Below, one piece after another: positions 17,775 through 26,620 of a DNA stretch of 64,000 bases (position 1 is its first letter; each line of letters begins with the position of its first letter). This DNA is from Solibacteraceae bacterium. Lineage in GTDB: Bacteria > Acidobacteriota > Terriglobia > Bryobacterales > Bryobacteraceae. The notes under the pieces are model-generated. The model saw only the letters and a program-made list of their open reading frames with translations. It was not told where the DNA came from and did no database searches. The stretch spans positions 62,001 through 126,000 of the forward strand of contig JALSRK010000045.1 in assembly GCA_026984795.1 (NCBI GenBank), in the 5' to 3' direction. A program made the position numbers and the translations under genes.

Positions 17775-19124
17775 ATGGCCGTTTCACCTTTGAACCAGAT
17801 CCGGCGCGGTTTACGCCAACTGCCCTCGTGGGAAGACATCACGTGGACCTGGAAGCCCCGCAGCGAGCGGGAAGCCGGCGACGCCGTCGTCCGCAACTTC
17901 CTGTTGCACTGGTTCCCGAGCAAGATCACCCGGCGGGCGATGGAGTCCAGCTACTCGCTGTGGCTCGGTACGATTTCGGCGGTCTTGTTCCTCATCCTGA
18001 CGCTGACCGGCGTGGTGCTGATGTTTCTCTACGTGCCCTCCGTGGAGCGGGCCTACGGCTCGATCAAGGATCTGGAGTACGCCATCAGCTACGGCCGTTT
18101 TTTGCGGGCCACGCACCGCATCGCGGCCCATTTGATGGTGGCCGTGGTGTTCCTGCACATGATGCGGGTGTTTCTCACCGGGGCCTTCAAGAACGGCGTG
18201 CTGGCGCGGCAGAACCGGCCGCTGAACTGGTGGATCGGGATGGTGATGCTGTTGGCCACGCTGCTGCTGAGCTTCACCGGGTACTTGCTCCCGTGGGACC
18301 AATTGGCCTACTGGGCGATCACGGTGGGAACAAACATCGCCCGGGCGGTACCCCTGATCGGAGACGGGATCCGGTTCTTCCTGCTGGGCGGCCACGAGAT
18401 CAACCAGAACACGCTGATCCGGTTCTATGTCCTCCACTGCATCTTCTTGCCGTTGGGACTCGGCGCTCTGTTCGTGTGGCACATGTGGCGGATTCACAAA
18501 GACGGGGGGTTGGCCTGCCACGACCGGGTGGCGCTCGACCAGAAGGCGGCGCCCGCCCCTCCGGCCTCAACCAAGACCTACACGTTGCTGGGCATCACCG
18601 CGGGTCGGACTGCTCACGTGGAAACGGCGCTCATCGACGAGGAGAGGCATCTGGTGAACGCGGCGCCGCTGCTGCTGCGGCGGCTACTGGTCGTCATCCT
18701 CCTGACATTCCTGGTGAGCGCCGCGCTGGCCATGCTGGTAGGGGCCCCGCTCGAAGCGCCGGCGAACCCGGATGTAACGCCCAACCCGGCCAAGGCCCCC
18801 TGGTATTTCCTCTGGCTCCAGGAGCTGGTGACGATCACGACGATCCGGATCGGCGGGTGGACCCTGAATGGGGCCTTCGTGGGCGGGGTGCTGATTCCCG
18901 GCCTGCTGTTGCTCTGGGGGCTGGCTGTTCCGTGGCTGGACGCCTCCGGTCCAACGGCCGTCGGGACGTGGTTTCCTCCCTCGCGGCGCCGGGCCAACAC
19001 GATCTTTCTGATCGTGTGTCTGGCCCTCATACTACTCACGATTATCGGGACCTTCATGCGGGGTCCTTATTGGCAGTTCTACTGGCCATGGGAGCGGTGG
19101 CCTGCTGCCCCGCCCAGGTTCTAG
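17775..19124 (+). CDS. Cytochrome b, fused b6 and subunit IV type (module A)
   Basis: Quinol-oxidising subunit of the Rieske/cytochrome b complex, 449 residues. The N-terminal half is a four-helix cytochrome b6 domain with heme ligands His114/His128 and His221/His236; the 14 residues between the second pair are a b6-type spacing. The C-terminal part matches subunit IV, with NPAKAPWYFLWLQEL where canonical proteins have PEWY. The cysteine that binds the extra heme in b6-type proteins is replaced by Trp63 (SLWLGTI). Module B encodes the same protein as two genes and keeps that cysteine. Confidence 0.92.
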   Translation: MAVSPLNQIRRGLRQLPSWEDITWTWKPRSEREAGDAVVRNFLLHWFPSKITRRAMESSYSLWLGTISAVLFLILTLTGVVLMFLYVPSVERAYGSIKDLEYAISYGRFLRATHRIAAHLMVAVVFLHMMRVFLTGAFKNGVLARQNRPLNWWIGMVMLLATLLLSFTGYLLPWDQLAYWAITVGTNIARAVPLIGDGIRFFLLGGHEINQNTLIRFYVLHCIFLPLGLGALFVWHMWRIHKDGGLACHDRVALDQKAAPAPPASTKTYTLLGITAGRTAHVETALIDEERHLVNAAPLLLRRLLVVILLTFLVSAALAMLVGAPLEAPANPDVTPNPAKAPWYFLWLQELVTITTIRIGGWTLNGAFVGGVLIPGLLLLWGLAVPWLDASGPTAVGTWFPPSRRRANTIFLIVCLALILLTIIGTFMRGPYWQFYWPWERWPAAPPRF

Positions 19125-19133
19125 GAGGAAGGT

Positions 19134-20324
19134 GTGTTTTCTCGAGACAGAACTCTAGTCTGGCTGGCGGGATTCTTGGGTGTGGTCGTCTGTGCCTTCG
19201 CGGTGTGGCAGGAGATGAATCCCGGTTACCGCCGCTACCAGCGGGAGTTTCGCCGCCTGATCGAGGAACGTTTCGGACCGGAACGGGCCGCCCTCACGCC
19301 GGCCGGAGTACAGCAGATCTGGATCCGTTCGGCGAACCGCGTGGACCGTTGCACGAGTTGCCACCTGGGCGTGACTTGGGAAGGGCTCGAGAACGCCGAT
19401 CTGCCTTACCGCACCCATTCCAAGAAGCCGCTGGAGCACCATCCGATCGAGCGGTTCGGCTGCACGTACTGCCATGGCGGGCAGGGCTACGCCACCAAGC
19501 TTCCCGATGCCCACGGGTGGGTCAAGGATTGGGAAGAGCCCCTGCTCGATACGACGCTGGCCAAGGACTACCGAGTGAGGGAGAAATGGGCCTTCGTCGA
19601 GATGAACTGCAACGTGTGCCATCGCTTCGAGCGGGAGATCGATGGCGCCGGCATTGTCAATCTCGGCAAGAAGTTGATCCGCGAGAAGGGCTGCCGCGCC
19701 TGCCACATCATCAACGGCCGCGGCGGAACGATCGGGCCGGACTTGACCTGGGAAGGGGACAAGAACCCGGAGCAGTACGACTACACTCGGATCACGACTT
19801 TACCTACGCTGCTGGCCTGGCAGATCGGCCACCTGCAGAGCCCGAAGAGTTTTTCGCCCGACACCGTCATGCCCGACTTCGGCTTCAAGAGCCACGAGGC
19901 GATGGCGATCGCCCTGGTGTTAATGAGCTGGCGCAAGGTGGACATCCCAGTTGACCTGTTGCCGGGCGTGGTCCGTAAGGACGTGCCGACTCCCGAGGAA
20001 CTGGAGCGGGAGCGGACCATGCGCGAGGGCGAAGGAAAATTCTTCGTCGAAAAGACCTGCTTCATCTGCCACGACGTTTCCAGTCTAGGTATCGTCTCGG
20101 CGACGAAGATCGGACCGAACCTGGCGCTGGCGGTGGAAGACGCGCCGCGGCGGTTCGGCCGTACGCTGGACAGCTTCCTGATGAATCCGACAGGGACGAT
20201 GCAGGTCGTGCTGTCCAAGCAGATTCAGCTCACTGACGAGGAGAAGCGGGAGGCCATCAGGCTGCTGAAACTGGCCTACCGCAAGTACAAAGAACAGCAG
20301 TCGGCCGCGGAGAACAAGCCGTGA
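19134..20324 (+). CDS. Membrane-anchored pentaheme cytochrome c (module A)
   Basis: Predicted periplasmic electron carrier of the complex, 396 residues. One N-terminal membrane helix (about residues 8-25) is followed by five CxxCH sites: CTSCH, CTYCH, CNVCH, CRACH and CFICH. The GTG start is set by AGGAGG five bases upstream, which overlaps the cytochrome b stop. Its N-terminal region (a membrane helix, a QLW/QIW segment, then DRCTSCHLG and GCTYCHGGQG) is homologous to that of the octaheme protein at 27139-29157. Next to nosZ, it is the natural candidate to donate electrons to NosZ. Confidence 0.88.
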   Translation: MFSRDRTLVWLAGFLGVVVCAFAVWQEMNPGYRRYQREFRRLIEERFGPERAALTPAGVQQIWIRSANRVDRCTSCHLGVTWEGLENADLPYRTHSKKPLEHHPIERFGCTYCHGGQGYATKLPDAHGWVKDWEEPLLDTTLAKDYRVREKWAFVEMNCNVCHRFEREIDGAGIVNLGKKLIREKGCRACHIINGRGGTIGPDLTWEGDKNPEQYDYTRITTLPTLLAWQIGHLQSPKSFSPDTVMPDFGFKSHEAMAIALVLMSWRKVDIPVDLLPGVVRKDVPTPEELERERTMREGEGKFFVEKTCFICHDVSSLGIVSATKIGPNLALAVEDAPRRFGRTLDSFLMNPTGTMQVVLSKQIQLTDEEKREAIRLLKLAYRKYKEQQSAAENKP

Positions 20325-20357
20325 GACCGGCTGGCCAGGATGAGAAAGGAGACGCAG

Positions 20358-22217
20358 ATGAGCATGCAAACGCGGACCCGCCACTCCCGCTGGGTGTGGC
20401 TTGGCATTGTCACGGGCCTGTTGGCCCTCGGTTACCTCGCCTGCCAGGGAGAAGAGGGCGGCCGCCGCGCGGCTACAGGGAGCGCTGCTGAGGCTGCGGT
20501 GGCCAGCTACGTTCCCCCGGGGGATCTGGACGAATATTATCTGTTCTACTCGGGAGGGCATTCCGGCAACGTATACGTCGCCGGCATCCCCTCCATGCGT
20601 CATATCGCGACGATTCCGGTTTTCACCCCATACCCGGGAACGGGTTATGGCTTCGACGACGAAACCAAGAAGATGCTCGGGGACTTCACTTGGGGCGACA
20701 TCCACCACCCGTCGCTGTCGAAGACCAACGGCGTCTACGACGGCCGCTGGCTCTTCGTCAACGACAACGCGAACGCACGGCTGGCGCGGATCGACCTGCG
20801 CGACTTCAAAACGAAGCAGATCTTCGGCCCGGTACCGAACCTTTCCGGAAACCACGGCAGCGCCTTCGTGACCGCGAACACGGAGATGATCTTGATCGCT
20901 TCGCGCTTTGGCATCCCCATCCCGGTAGGCACGTGGGCCTCGATCGAGGATTACGCGACGAAGTACAAGGGGCTCGTCGGCGCCGTCAAGGTGGATCCGC
21001 AGACCGGCGAGATGTCGATGGGCTTTGAGATCGTGACGCCGCCGTTCGACTGGGATCTCGGCTCTTCCGGCCGCGGACCGTCAGCGGACTGGGCGCTGTG
21101 GACCTGTTACAACTCTGAGCGCGCCACTGGAGTCCTGGAAAAGACGGCCAGCGCCAATGACCGTGACTACGCCATCGCGGTGAACTGGAAGGCGGCGCAG
21201 AAGGCCGTCGATGACGGCAAGGGCGCGATGATCGGCGGCGTGCGGGTGATCGACCCGGCCAAAGTGCCCGGTATCGCCTACCTGATCCCGGTGGCGAAGA
21301 GCCCGCATGGCGTCGATTTCAGCCCGGACGGCACGTTCTTCGTCACCAGCGGCAAGCTGGAAGCCATCACTACTGTCTTCAGCTTCGACAAGATGCTGGC
21401 GGCGATCCAGAATCAGGATTTCGTGGGTGATGAAGACGGCATTCCGGTGCTGCGGTACGAAGCAGTAATGGAGCGCGAGGTGCAGGTCGGCCTCGGCCCG
21501 CTGCACACCCAGTTCGACGACCGAGGCTACGCCTACACCAGCCTGTTCATCGACAGCGCCATCGCCAAGTGGGACCCCAAGACGGGCGAGGTGCTCGACA
21601 CGATCCCGGTGGCTTACAACATCGGCCACCTGCTGGTTCCCGGCGGCGACTCGATGAAGCCTTGGGGAAAGTACGTCATCGCCCTGAACAAGCTCTCCCA
21701 CGGGCGGCACTTGAACGTCGGGCCCAGCCAGCCGGAATCCAGCCAGTTGATCGACATCACCGGCGACAAAATGAGGCTGCTCTACGACGCCTTCACCGAG
21801 CCGGAGCCGCACTACGCCCAGGCCATCCCGCGGGATTTGTTGAAGCCGATCGAAGTGTATCCGCTGGAGCAGAACAAACACCCGGGAGCCATCAAGAGCG
21901 TGGAGGAGGCTTCGGTGACTCGATCCGGCAACCGCGTCGAGGTCAAGATGGCCGTGGTTCGCTCGACCATGTACCCGACGAAGATCGAGGTGCGGCGAGG
22001 CGACACGGTGACCGTCCACATTACCAACATCGAGCAGACCACCGACGAGCTTCATGGTTTCGGGCTCGCCGGGTATAACATCAATATCGTCGTCGATCCG
22101 GGCGAGACCAAGACCGTGACGTTCAAAGCGACCAAGCCGGGCGTATACGCTTACTACTGCACAAACTTCTGCTCTGCGCTGCACCAGGAGATGCAGGGCT
22201 ATCTTCTGGTCCGGTAG
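20358..22217 (+). CDS. nosZ: Nitrous-oxide reductase, Sec-type (clade II-like)
   Basis: Periplasmic multicopper enzyme reducing N2O to N2, 619 residues. The beta-propeller carries the histidines expected for the CuZ site (DIHHPS, SGNHGSAF, KSPHGVDFS, GPLHTQF, LSHGRH, EPHYAQ). The C-terminal cupredoxin domain carries CuA: Cys601, Cys605, His609 and Met612 in CTNFCSALHQEM, plus a histidine in DELHGFG. The signal peptide has no twin-arginine motif and ends LACQ, unlike clade I enzymes. ATG 20358 is chosen because AAAGGAG lies six bases upstream; ATG 20340 would place that site inside the gene. Confidence 0.95.
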   Translation: MSMQTRTRHSRWVWLGIVTGLLALGYLACQGEEGGRRAATGSAAEAAVASYVPPGDLDEYYLFYSGGHSGNVYVAGIPSMRHIATIPVFTPYPGTGYGFDDETKKMLGDFTWGDIHHPSLSKTNGVYDGRWLFVNDNANARLARIDLRDFKTKQIFGPVPNLSGNHGSAFVTANTEMILIASRFGIPIPVGTWASIEDYATKYKGLVGAVKVDPQTGEMSMGFEIVTPPFDWDLGSSGRGPSADWALWTCYNSERATGVLEKTASANDRDYAIAVNWKAAQKAVDDGKGAMIGGVRVIDPAKVPGIAYLIPVAKSPHGVDFSPDGTFFVTSGKLEAITTVFSFDKMLAAIQNQDFVGDEDGIPVLRYEAVMEREVQVGLGPLHTQFDDRGYAYTSLFIDSAIAKWDPKTGEVLDTIPVAYNIGHLLVPGGDSMKPWGKYVIALNKLSHGRHLNVGPSQPESSQLIDITGDKMRLLYDAFTEPEPHYAQAIPRDLLKPIEVYPLEQNKHPGAIKSVEEASVTRSGNRVEVKMAVVRSTMYPTKIEVRRGDTVTVHITNIEQTTDELHGFGLAGYNINIVVDPGETKTVTFKATKPGVYAYYCTNFCSALHQEMQGYLLVR

Positions 22218-22242
22218 CGGCCTGCCGCTTCGGGACCGACGC

Positions 22243-22272
22243 GGCCCGGCCTCCACCGGTGGGGGCCGGGCC
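22243..22272 (+). other. Strong intercistronic hairpin between nosZ and the downstream nos genes
   Basis: Arms at 22243-22256 and 22259-22272 are complementary over about 13 bp with one G-T pair; the apex is CCGG. No T-run follows, so it is not a standard terminator. A stable stem directly after nosZ could protect its 3' end and set a nosZ-rich ratio over the accessory genes. Confidence 0.5.
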
Positions 22273-22366
22273 CGCTGGGACAGGCTGGACTGCGCCGGGA
22301 CGGGGCGCGAGACTGGAAGAGGCGCTGCTGTTGCGGCGCGCCTCCCAATAGCGAAGGATCGGAACG

Positions 22367-23008
22367 ATGAACGACAAACTCGTACGTTACCAGGCGATCC
22401 TGGCAAGACCGGTCGGCCTGGCTGGGCGCATTTTGCTGCTGATCTCTGTACTGCTCATCCCCCTCGCTTTTCAGTTCCCCCTCTGGAAGATGGCCTTCCA
22501 GTCCAACCAATACCCGGACCCTCTTCGGCTCGAGATCTACATCAACCACCTCGAAGGACAGAAAACCGCGTCGCGGGACGATCTTCGGGAGATCAATGCG
22601 CTGAATCACTACATCGGCATGAGGCCCCTGATGGAGAGCGACTTCGCCGAGTTCCTGTGGATGCCGTTCGTGCTCGGTTTCTTCGCCCTCTTCATTCTGC
22701 GGGCGGTCGTGTTCGGGACTTTGCGGGACCTGATCGATGTCGTGGTGCTCTACTCGTATTTCGGGCTCTTCTCGGCCTGGAATTTCTACAGTCGTCTCTA
22801 TGACTACGGCCACAACCTGAACCCCGATGCGCCGATCAAGGTGAAGCCGTTCACGCCACCTTTCTTCGGGCGGGTCCAGATCGCGAACTTCCACGTGGAG
22901 AGCTTTCCGGCGGGCGGCAGCGTGGTCCTGGCGGTGGTCGGAGCGTTGCTGCTGGCAGCCTTGGTGATCTCGGTGCGCCAGGCGTCGCGCACCACGACTG
23001 CGGCCTAG
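22367..23008 (+). CDS. NosB-like membrane protein of the nos cluster
   Basis: Predicted integral membrane protein, 213 residues, with about four hydrophobic segments (near 18-40, 95-118, 122-145 and 185-206) and a conserved-looking extracytoplasmic stretch containing ALNHYIGMRPL. It lies between nosZ and nosD, where atypical (clade II) nos clusters carry a four-helix protein called NosB. The assignment rests on topology and position, not on recognised catalytic residues. A role in NosZ maturation or quinol-linked electron supply has been suggested for such proteins but is not evident here. Confidence 0.55.
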   Translation: MNDKLVRYQAILARPVGLAGRILLLISVLLIPLAFQFPLWKMAFQSNQYPDPLRLEIYINHLEGQKTASRDDLREINALNHYIGMRPLMESDFAEFLWMPFVLGFFALFILRAVVFGTLRDLIDVVVLYSYFGLFSAWNFYSRLYDYGHNLNPDAPIKVKPFTPPFFGRVQIANFHVESFPAGGSVVLAVVGALLLAALVISVRQASRTTTAA

Positions 23009-23032
23009 AACGGACCGGGGCGGGGACGAGCC

Positions 23033-24397
23033 GTGCGGGGATGGAGAAGTCCGGCGATCGGGTTGGTTTTGCTGGCGGCGGCCGGCTCGCCAGGAGCCAC
23101 CCTGCATGTCGGGATTCCGGGCGGCTATTCGACAGTCGGGGAGGCCCTGGCCGCGGCGGCGCCCGCTGATATAGTGCTGGTGCACGCCGGTGAGTACCGC
23201 GAGCGTCTTGTCGTTGACCAGCCGGTGCACCTAGTAGGGCAAGGCAGGCCCCACATTTGGGGCGACGGTTCGGGGGACGTCGTCCTGATCCTCGCGGACG
23301 ACGTCGAGCTCCGGGGCTTTCGCATCAGCGGTTCCGGCCTACGCATGATGCATAGCGATGCGGGGGTCAAGATCGCGGGCAAGAGAGTGCGGGTGGCCGA
23401 GAACGAGCTGTTCGACAACCTGTTCGGAATCTACCTGAACGGCTCGGCCGAGGCCGTGATCGAACACAACCGGATCCGCGGCCGTGCCGATATCGAGATC
23501 GGGCGGCGCGGAGCCGGAATCCACTTCTATGACGCACACCATAACCTCGTGCGGTTCAACCGGATCTGGGAGGTTCGCGACGGCGTCTACTTCGACCACT
23601 CGGATTTCAACCGTGTCGAAGACAATGAGTTCAGCCGCCTGCGTTATGGCGTGCACTATATGTATTGCGGGCCCAACAGCTTCTCCCGGAACATCTTTCG
23701 CGACAGCATGGCGGGCGCTGTGGTGATGTACACCGAGCGGGTGGTGTTCCGCGACAACCAGATGATCAACAACCGGGCCGGCGTCAACGCCTGCGGCCTG
23801 CTGTTCAAGGACTGTCTGGACTCGGTGGCCGAGCGGAACGTCATCGTCAACAACGTCCGGGGAATCTTCCTGGACAACTCCCACCGGAACCGTTTCTTCC
23901 ACAACCTGGTGGCGCAGAACGACGTGGCTGTCGTACTACACGCCAATTCCTTGAAGAACAGCTTCGGTGGCAACGACTTTATCGACAACCTGGCGGTGCT
24001 CCACACGGTGGGACGGGCCGACGCGGACTGGACTCCGGGCGGCTTAGGCAACTATTACTCGGATTACACCGGCTACGACCTGGACGGCGACGGCGTGGGC
24101 GATGTCGAATACCGGCTGCAGGACGCTTTCGAGTACCTGGTGGGAAACCGGCCGTTGCTCGGCCTGTTTCTGAATAGCGCCGCCGCCGACGCGCTCTCCT
24201 TCGCCGAGAAGAACTTCCCTCTGATTCACGGCAGCGACGAGCGGGACACGGCTCCCCGGATGCGGCCCGTGAGCGGCGTAAGAATGGTGGCTGCCGCCGG
24301 GCAGGCGGGAGCCGCTGGAAACCGGTCATTGCCCGTGATGGGATGGCTGCTTGCGCTGAGCGGCAGCGGCCTGCTGGTGTGGAGGTTGCGGGCATGA
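23033..24397 (+). CDS. nosD: Nitrous oxide reductase maturation protein NosD
   Basis: Periplasmic parallel beta-helix protein needed to build the CuZ site, 454 residues. A signal peptide (about 1-22) precedes a run of right-handed beta-helix repeats with N/H/D turns (for example FDNLFGIYLNGS, NNVRGIFLDNSHRN). The C-terminus has a hydrophobic segment (WLLALSGSGLLVW) then RLRA, suggesting a membrane anchor. GTG start. Overlap with nosF is ATGA, so it is coupled to the ABC transporter that NosD works with. Confidence 0.9.
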   Translation: MRGWRSPAIGLVLLAAAGSPGATLHVGIPGGYSTVGEALAAAAPADIVLVHAGEYRERLVVDQPVHLVGQGRPHIWGDGSGDVVLILADDVELRGFRISGSGLRMMHSDAGVKIAGKRVRVAENELFDNLFGIYLNGSAEAVIEHNRIRGRADIEIGRRGAGIHFYDAHHNLVRFNRIWEVRDGVYFDHSDFNRVEDNEFSRLRYGVHYMYCGPNSFSRNIFRDSMAGAVVMYTERVVFRDNQMINNRAGVNACGLLFKDCLDSVAERNVIVNNVRGIFLDNSHRNRFFHNLVAQNDVAVVLHANSLKNSFGGNDFIDNLAVLHTVGRADADWTPGGLGNYYSDYTGYDLDGDGVGDVEYRLQDAFEYLVGNRPLLGLFLNSAAADALSFAEKNFPLIHGSDERDTAPRMRPVSGVRMVAAAGQAGAAGNRSLPVMGWLLALSGSGLLVWRLRA

Positions 24398-25314
24398 GTC
24401 CGGCGGTGAAGGTCACGGCGCTGAGGAAATCCTACGGGGGCGTCGTCGCCCTGGATGGAATCTCGTTCACCGTGGAGCCGGGCCAGGTGGTGGCTCTGTT
24501 GGGGCCGAACGGTAGCGGCAAGACGACCGCCTTGCGGGCGGTGGCCGGTCTGTTGCGCCTGGACGAGGGCTCCGTGGAGATCTTCGGTGCGGATGCGGAG
24601 CGCGATCCCCGTGAAGCCCGGCGGCAGTTCGCCTACGTTCCGCAGCAGCCGGTGTTTCCCCCGAACGTCACCGTGGGTGAGATGCTCGACTTTCACCGCC
24701 GGTTGCGCGGACTGCAGCAGGAAGCCGTGGACCGGGCGGTGGAACAGGCGGACCTCGAGGCGGCCCGGGACCGCCTGGTCGGCGAGCTTTCCGGCGGCAT
24801 GCGGCACCGCCTGTCGCTGGCCATCGCCAACCTGGCCCCGGTGAAGCTGATGATCCTCGACGAGCCGACGGCCAGCCTGGATCCGCAGGCCGTGCTGCGC
24901 TTGCGCCGGCAGGCTCTCCGGTGGCGGGACGCCGGGAGGGCGATCCTGTTTTCCACCCACGTCCTCAGCGATGCCGAAGAGCTCGCCGGCCGGGTGGTCG
25001 TATTGATGGAAGGCCGGGTGGTCCGGGACGAGGATGTGACCCGGCTGCGCGCTGACTTGCGGCAATCGGCTCTGTTGCGGGTGGACGTCGGCGTGCCGAC
25101 GCCGGAACATGAGCAGGCGGCGTTGGCCGCCGGCGCGACCAGGGTTCGGGTGAATTCGACGGCGCTGGTGATCACGGCGCCGGTGGAGCGCCGCTATGAG
25201 ATCCTGGACCGGCTCAGCCGGGTCAGCGAGATTCGCCATTTCGAAACCGAGGAGCCCTCGATCGAGCGGATATACATGGATTACACCCGAGGTGCGGCTA
25301 ATGAGGAAGCTTGA
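24394..25314 (+). CDS. nosF: ABC transporter ATP-binding protein NosF
   Basis: ATPase of the NosDFY maturation system, 306 residues. Walker A is GPNGSGKTT, the signature is LSGGMRHRLSLAIANL, Walker B is LMILDEPTASLDP, and the switch histidine is in STHVLSD. ATG 24394 overlaps the nosD stop and gives the normal N-terminus; an earlier in-frame start lies inside nosD. The stop lies 14 bases into nosL. Confidence 0.93.
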   Translation: MSPAVKVTALRKSYGGVVALDGISFTVEPGQVVALLGPNGSGKTTALRAVAGLLRLDEGSVEIFGADAERDPREARRQFAYVPQQPVFPPNVTVGEMLDFHRRLRGLQQEAVDRAVEQADLEAARDRLVGELSGGMRHRLSLAIANLAPVKLMILDEPTASLDPQAVLRLRRQALRWRDAGRAILFSTHVLSDAEELAGRVVVLMEGRVVRDEDVTRLRADLRQSALLRVDVGVPTPEHEQAALAAGATRVRVNSTALVITAPVERRYEILDRLSRVSEIRHFETEEPSIERIYMDYTRGAANEEA

Positions 25315-25744
25315 GGCGGTCGGCGCCGGCATTGCGCTGGCGGGTCTGCTGGCTTGCCAAGACGGCCGGCCGGAGCCCGTCGAGATCCCGCTGAACGAGG
25401 CGAGTTGCAGTCACTGTCGGATGGCCGTCTCCGAACGGGAGTTTGCTGCCGAAGTGGTGGCTCCAGACGGGAGAGTGAACTATTTCGACGACATCGGCTG
25501 TCTGGCGGCCTGGCTTCGCGAACATCAGCCGCCCGCCGAAGCCGGCATCTACGTGGTGGATTTCGAGACGGGTAAGTGGCTGAATGCCGAATCGGCTTAC
25601 TACGTGAAATCCAGCCGGATCCCTACACCGATGGCTTCCGGGGTGGTGGCGTTCAGTGATGCCGAGCGCGCGGTGGAAGCTGCGAAGCGTTATGAAGGGC
25701 GGCAGCTCACGTGGCAGGAGGTTCTGAGCGAGGCCGGGCGATGA
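25301..25744 (+). CDS. nosL: Copper chaperone lipoprotein NosL
   Basis: Outer- or inner-membrane-anchored Cu(I) chaperone for NosZ, 147 residues. The signal ends in a lipobox (GLLAC, Cys about 20). The copper motif CSHCRM and the later TPMASGVVAF, with its methionine, match NosL. ATG 25301 lies within the last codons of nosF; a longer frame upstream has no signal peptide. The stop overlaps nosY by ATGA. Confidence 0.9.
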   Translation: MRKLEAVGAGIALAGLLACQDGRPEPVEIPLNEASCSHCRMAVSEREFAAEVVAPDGRVNYFDDIGCLAAWLREHQPPAEAGIYVVDFETGKWLNAESAYYVKSSRIPTPMASGVVAFSDAERAVEAAKRYEGRQLTWQEVLSEAGR

Positions 25745-26571
25745 ATGTGGGGATGGTGGCGGTAATCGCCCGGCACGAACTCCGGATCGTCCTTCGCAAC
25801 CGCTGGATTGCGCTCTACGCGGCCCTTTTTGCCGGACTAACGTTCGCGGTTAGCTATTTCGGGCTGGTGGTGATCGAGTTCACCGGGTTCCAGGAATTCC
25901 ACCGGACGGCGGTGAGCCTGCTGAACCTGGTCCTTTATCTGGTGCCTCTGGCGGCTATGTTGATGGCCGTGCAGAGTTTCCGGCCCGAGGGTGGAGCCAC
26001 CGAGCAGCTCTTCGCCGAGCCGCTCACCGCGGGCGAGATCGTGCTGGGAAAGTTCGCCGGCCTCTCCGTGGCCCACACGCTGGCCATCGTCGGCGGGTTC
26101 AGCTTCACCGGAGTGCTGATTGCGTTGAAGGTGGGTACCCGGGGGCTCTCCAGTTACTTGGTTCTGATTGCATTCGCCAGTCTGGTGGGGCTGGCCTTTC
26201 TGGCGATCGCGTCGATGCTGGCGATCGCCACGCGCCGGAGCGCGAGGACGTACGCCGTCGTGCTGGTCGTATGGTTCCTCCTGGTGCTGATCTTCGACCT
26301 GCTGATCATTGGGCTGAGCCTGGTGTTGCCCTACGCTTGGGCGAACCGGGCGGCGCTGGCGGGCGCGTTCCTGGACCCGGTGGACGCCACGCGGGTGGCG
26401 ACATTGCTGGCCGTGGCCGGCAAGGAGGTATTCGGATCAGCGGGAGCGCAGCTCGTGCGCGCGCTCGGCGGGACGGGCCCAGCGATCGTCCTGCTGGCGG
26501 CAGCGCTGGCCCTCTGGGTCGTCTGGCCGGTGGCCGTGGCGATCCGCCTGCTCAGCCGCCAGGACGTTTGA
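25741..26571 (+). CDS. nosY: ABC transporter permease NosY
   Basis: ABC-2 type permease paired with NosF, 276 residues with about six membrane segments. The early ARHELRIVLRNRW cytoplasmic stretch and PEGGATEQLFAEPLTAGEIVLGKF are typical of NosY. It closes the + strand operon; its stop faces the stop of the monoheme cytochrome gene 49 bases away on the other strand. No terminator is visible in that gap. Confidence 0.9.
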   Translation: MNVGMVAVIARHELRIVLRNRWIALYAALFAGLTFAVSYFGLVVIEFTGFQEFHRTAVSLLNLVLYLVPLAAMLMAVQSFRPEGGATEQLFAEPLTAGEIVLGKFAGLSVAHTLAIVGGFSFTGVLIALKVGTRGLSSYLVLIAFASLVGLAFLAIASMLAIATRRSARTYAVVLVVWFLLVLIFDLLIIGLSLVLPYAWANRAALAGAFLDPVDATRVATLLAVAGKEVFGSAGAQLVRALGGTGPAIVLLAAALALWVVWPVAVAIRLLSRQDV

Positions 26572-26620
26572 GAGGAACCGATGCCACAAACTCGTCGGCG
26601 GCGCCTGCGCTGGCTGTGCT

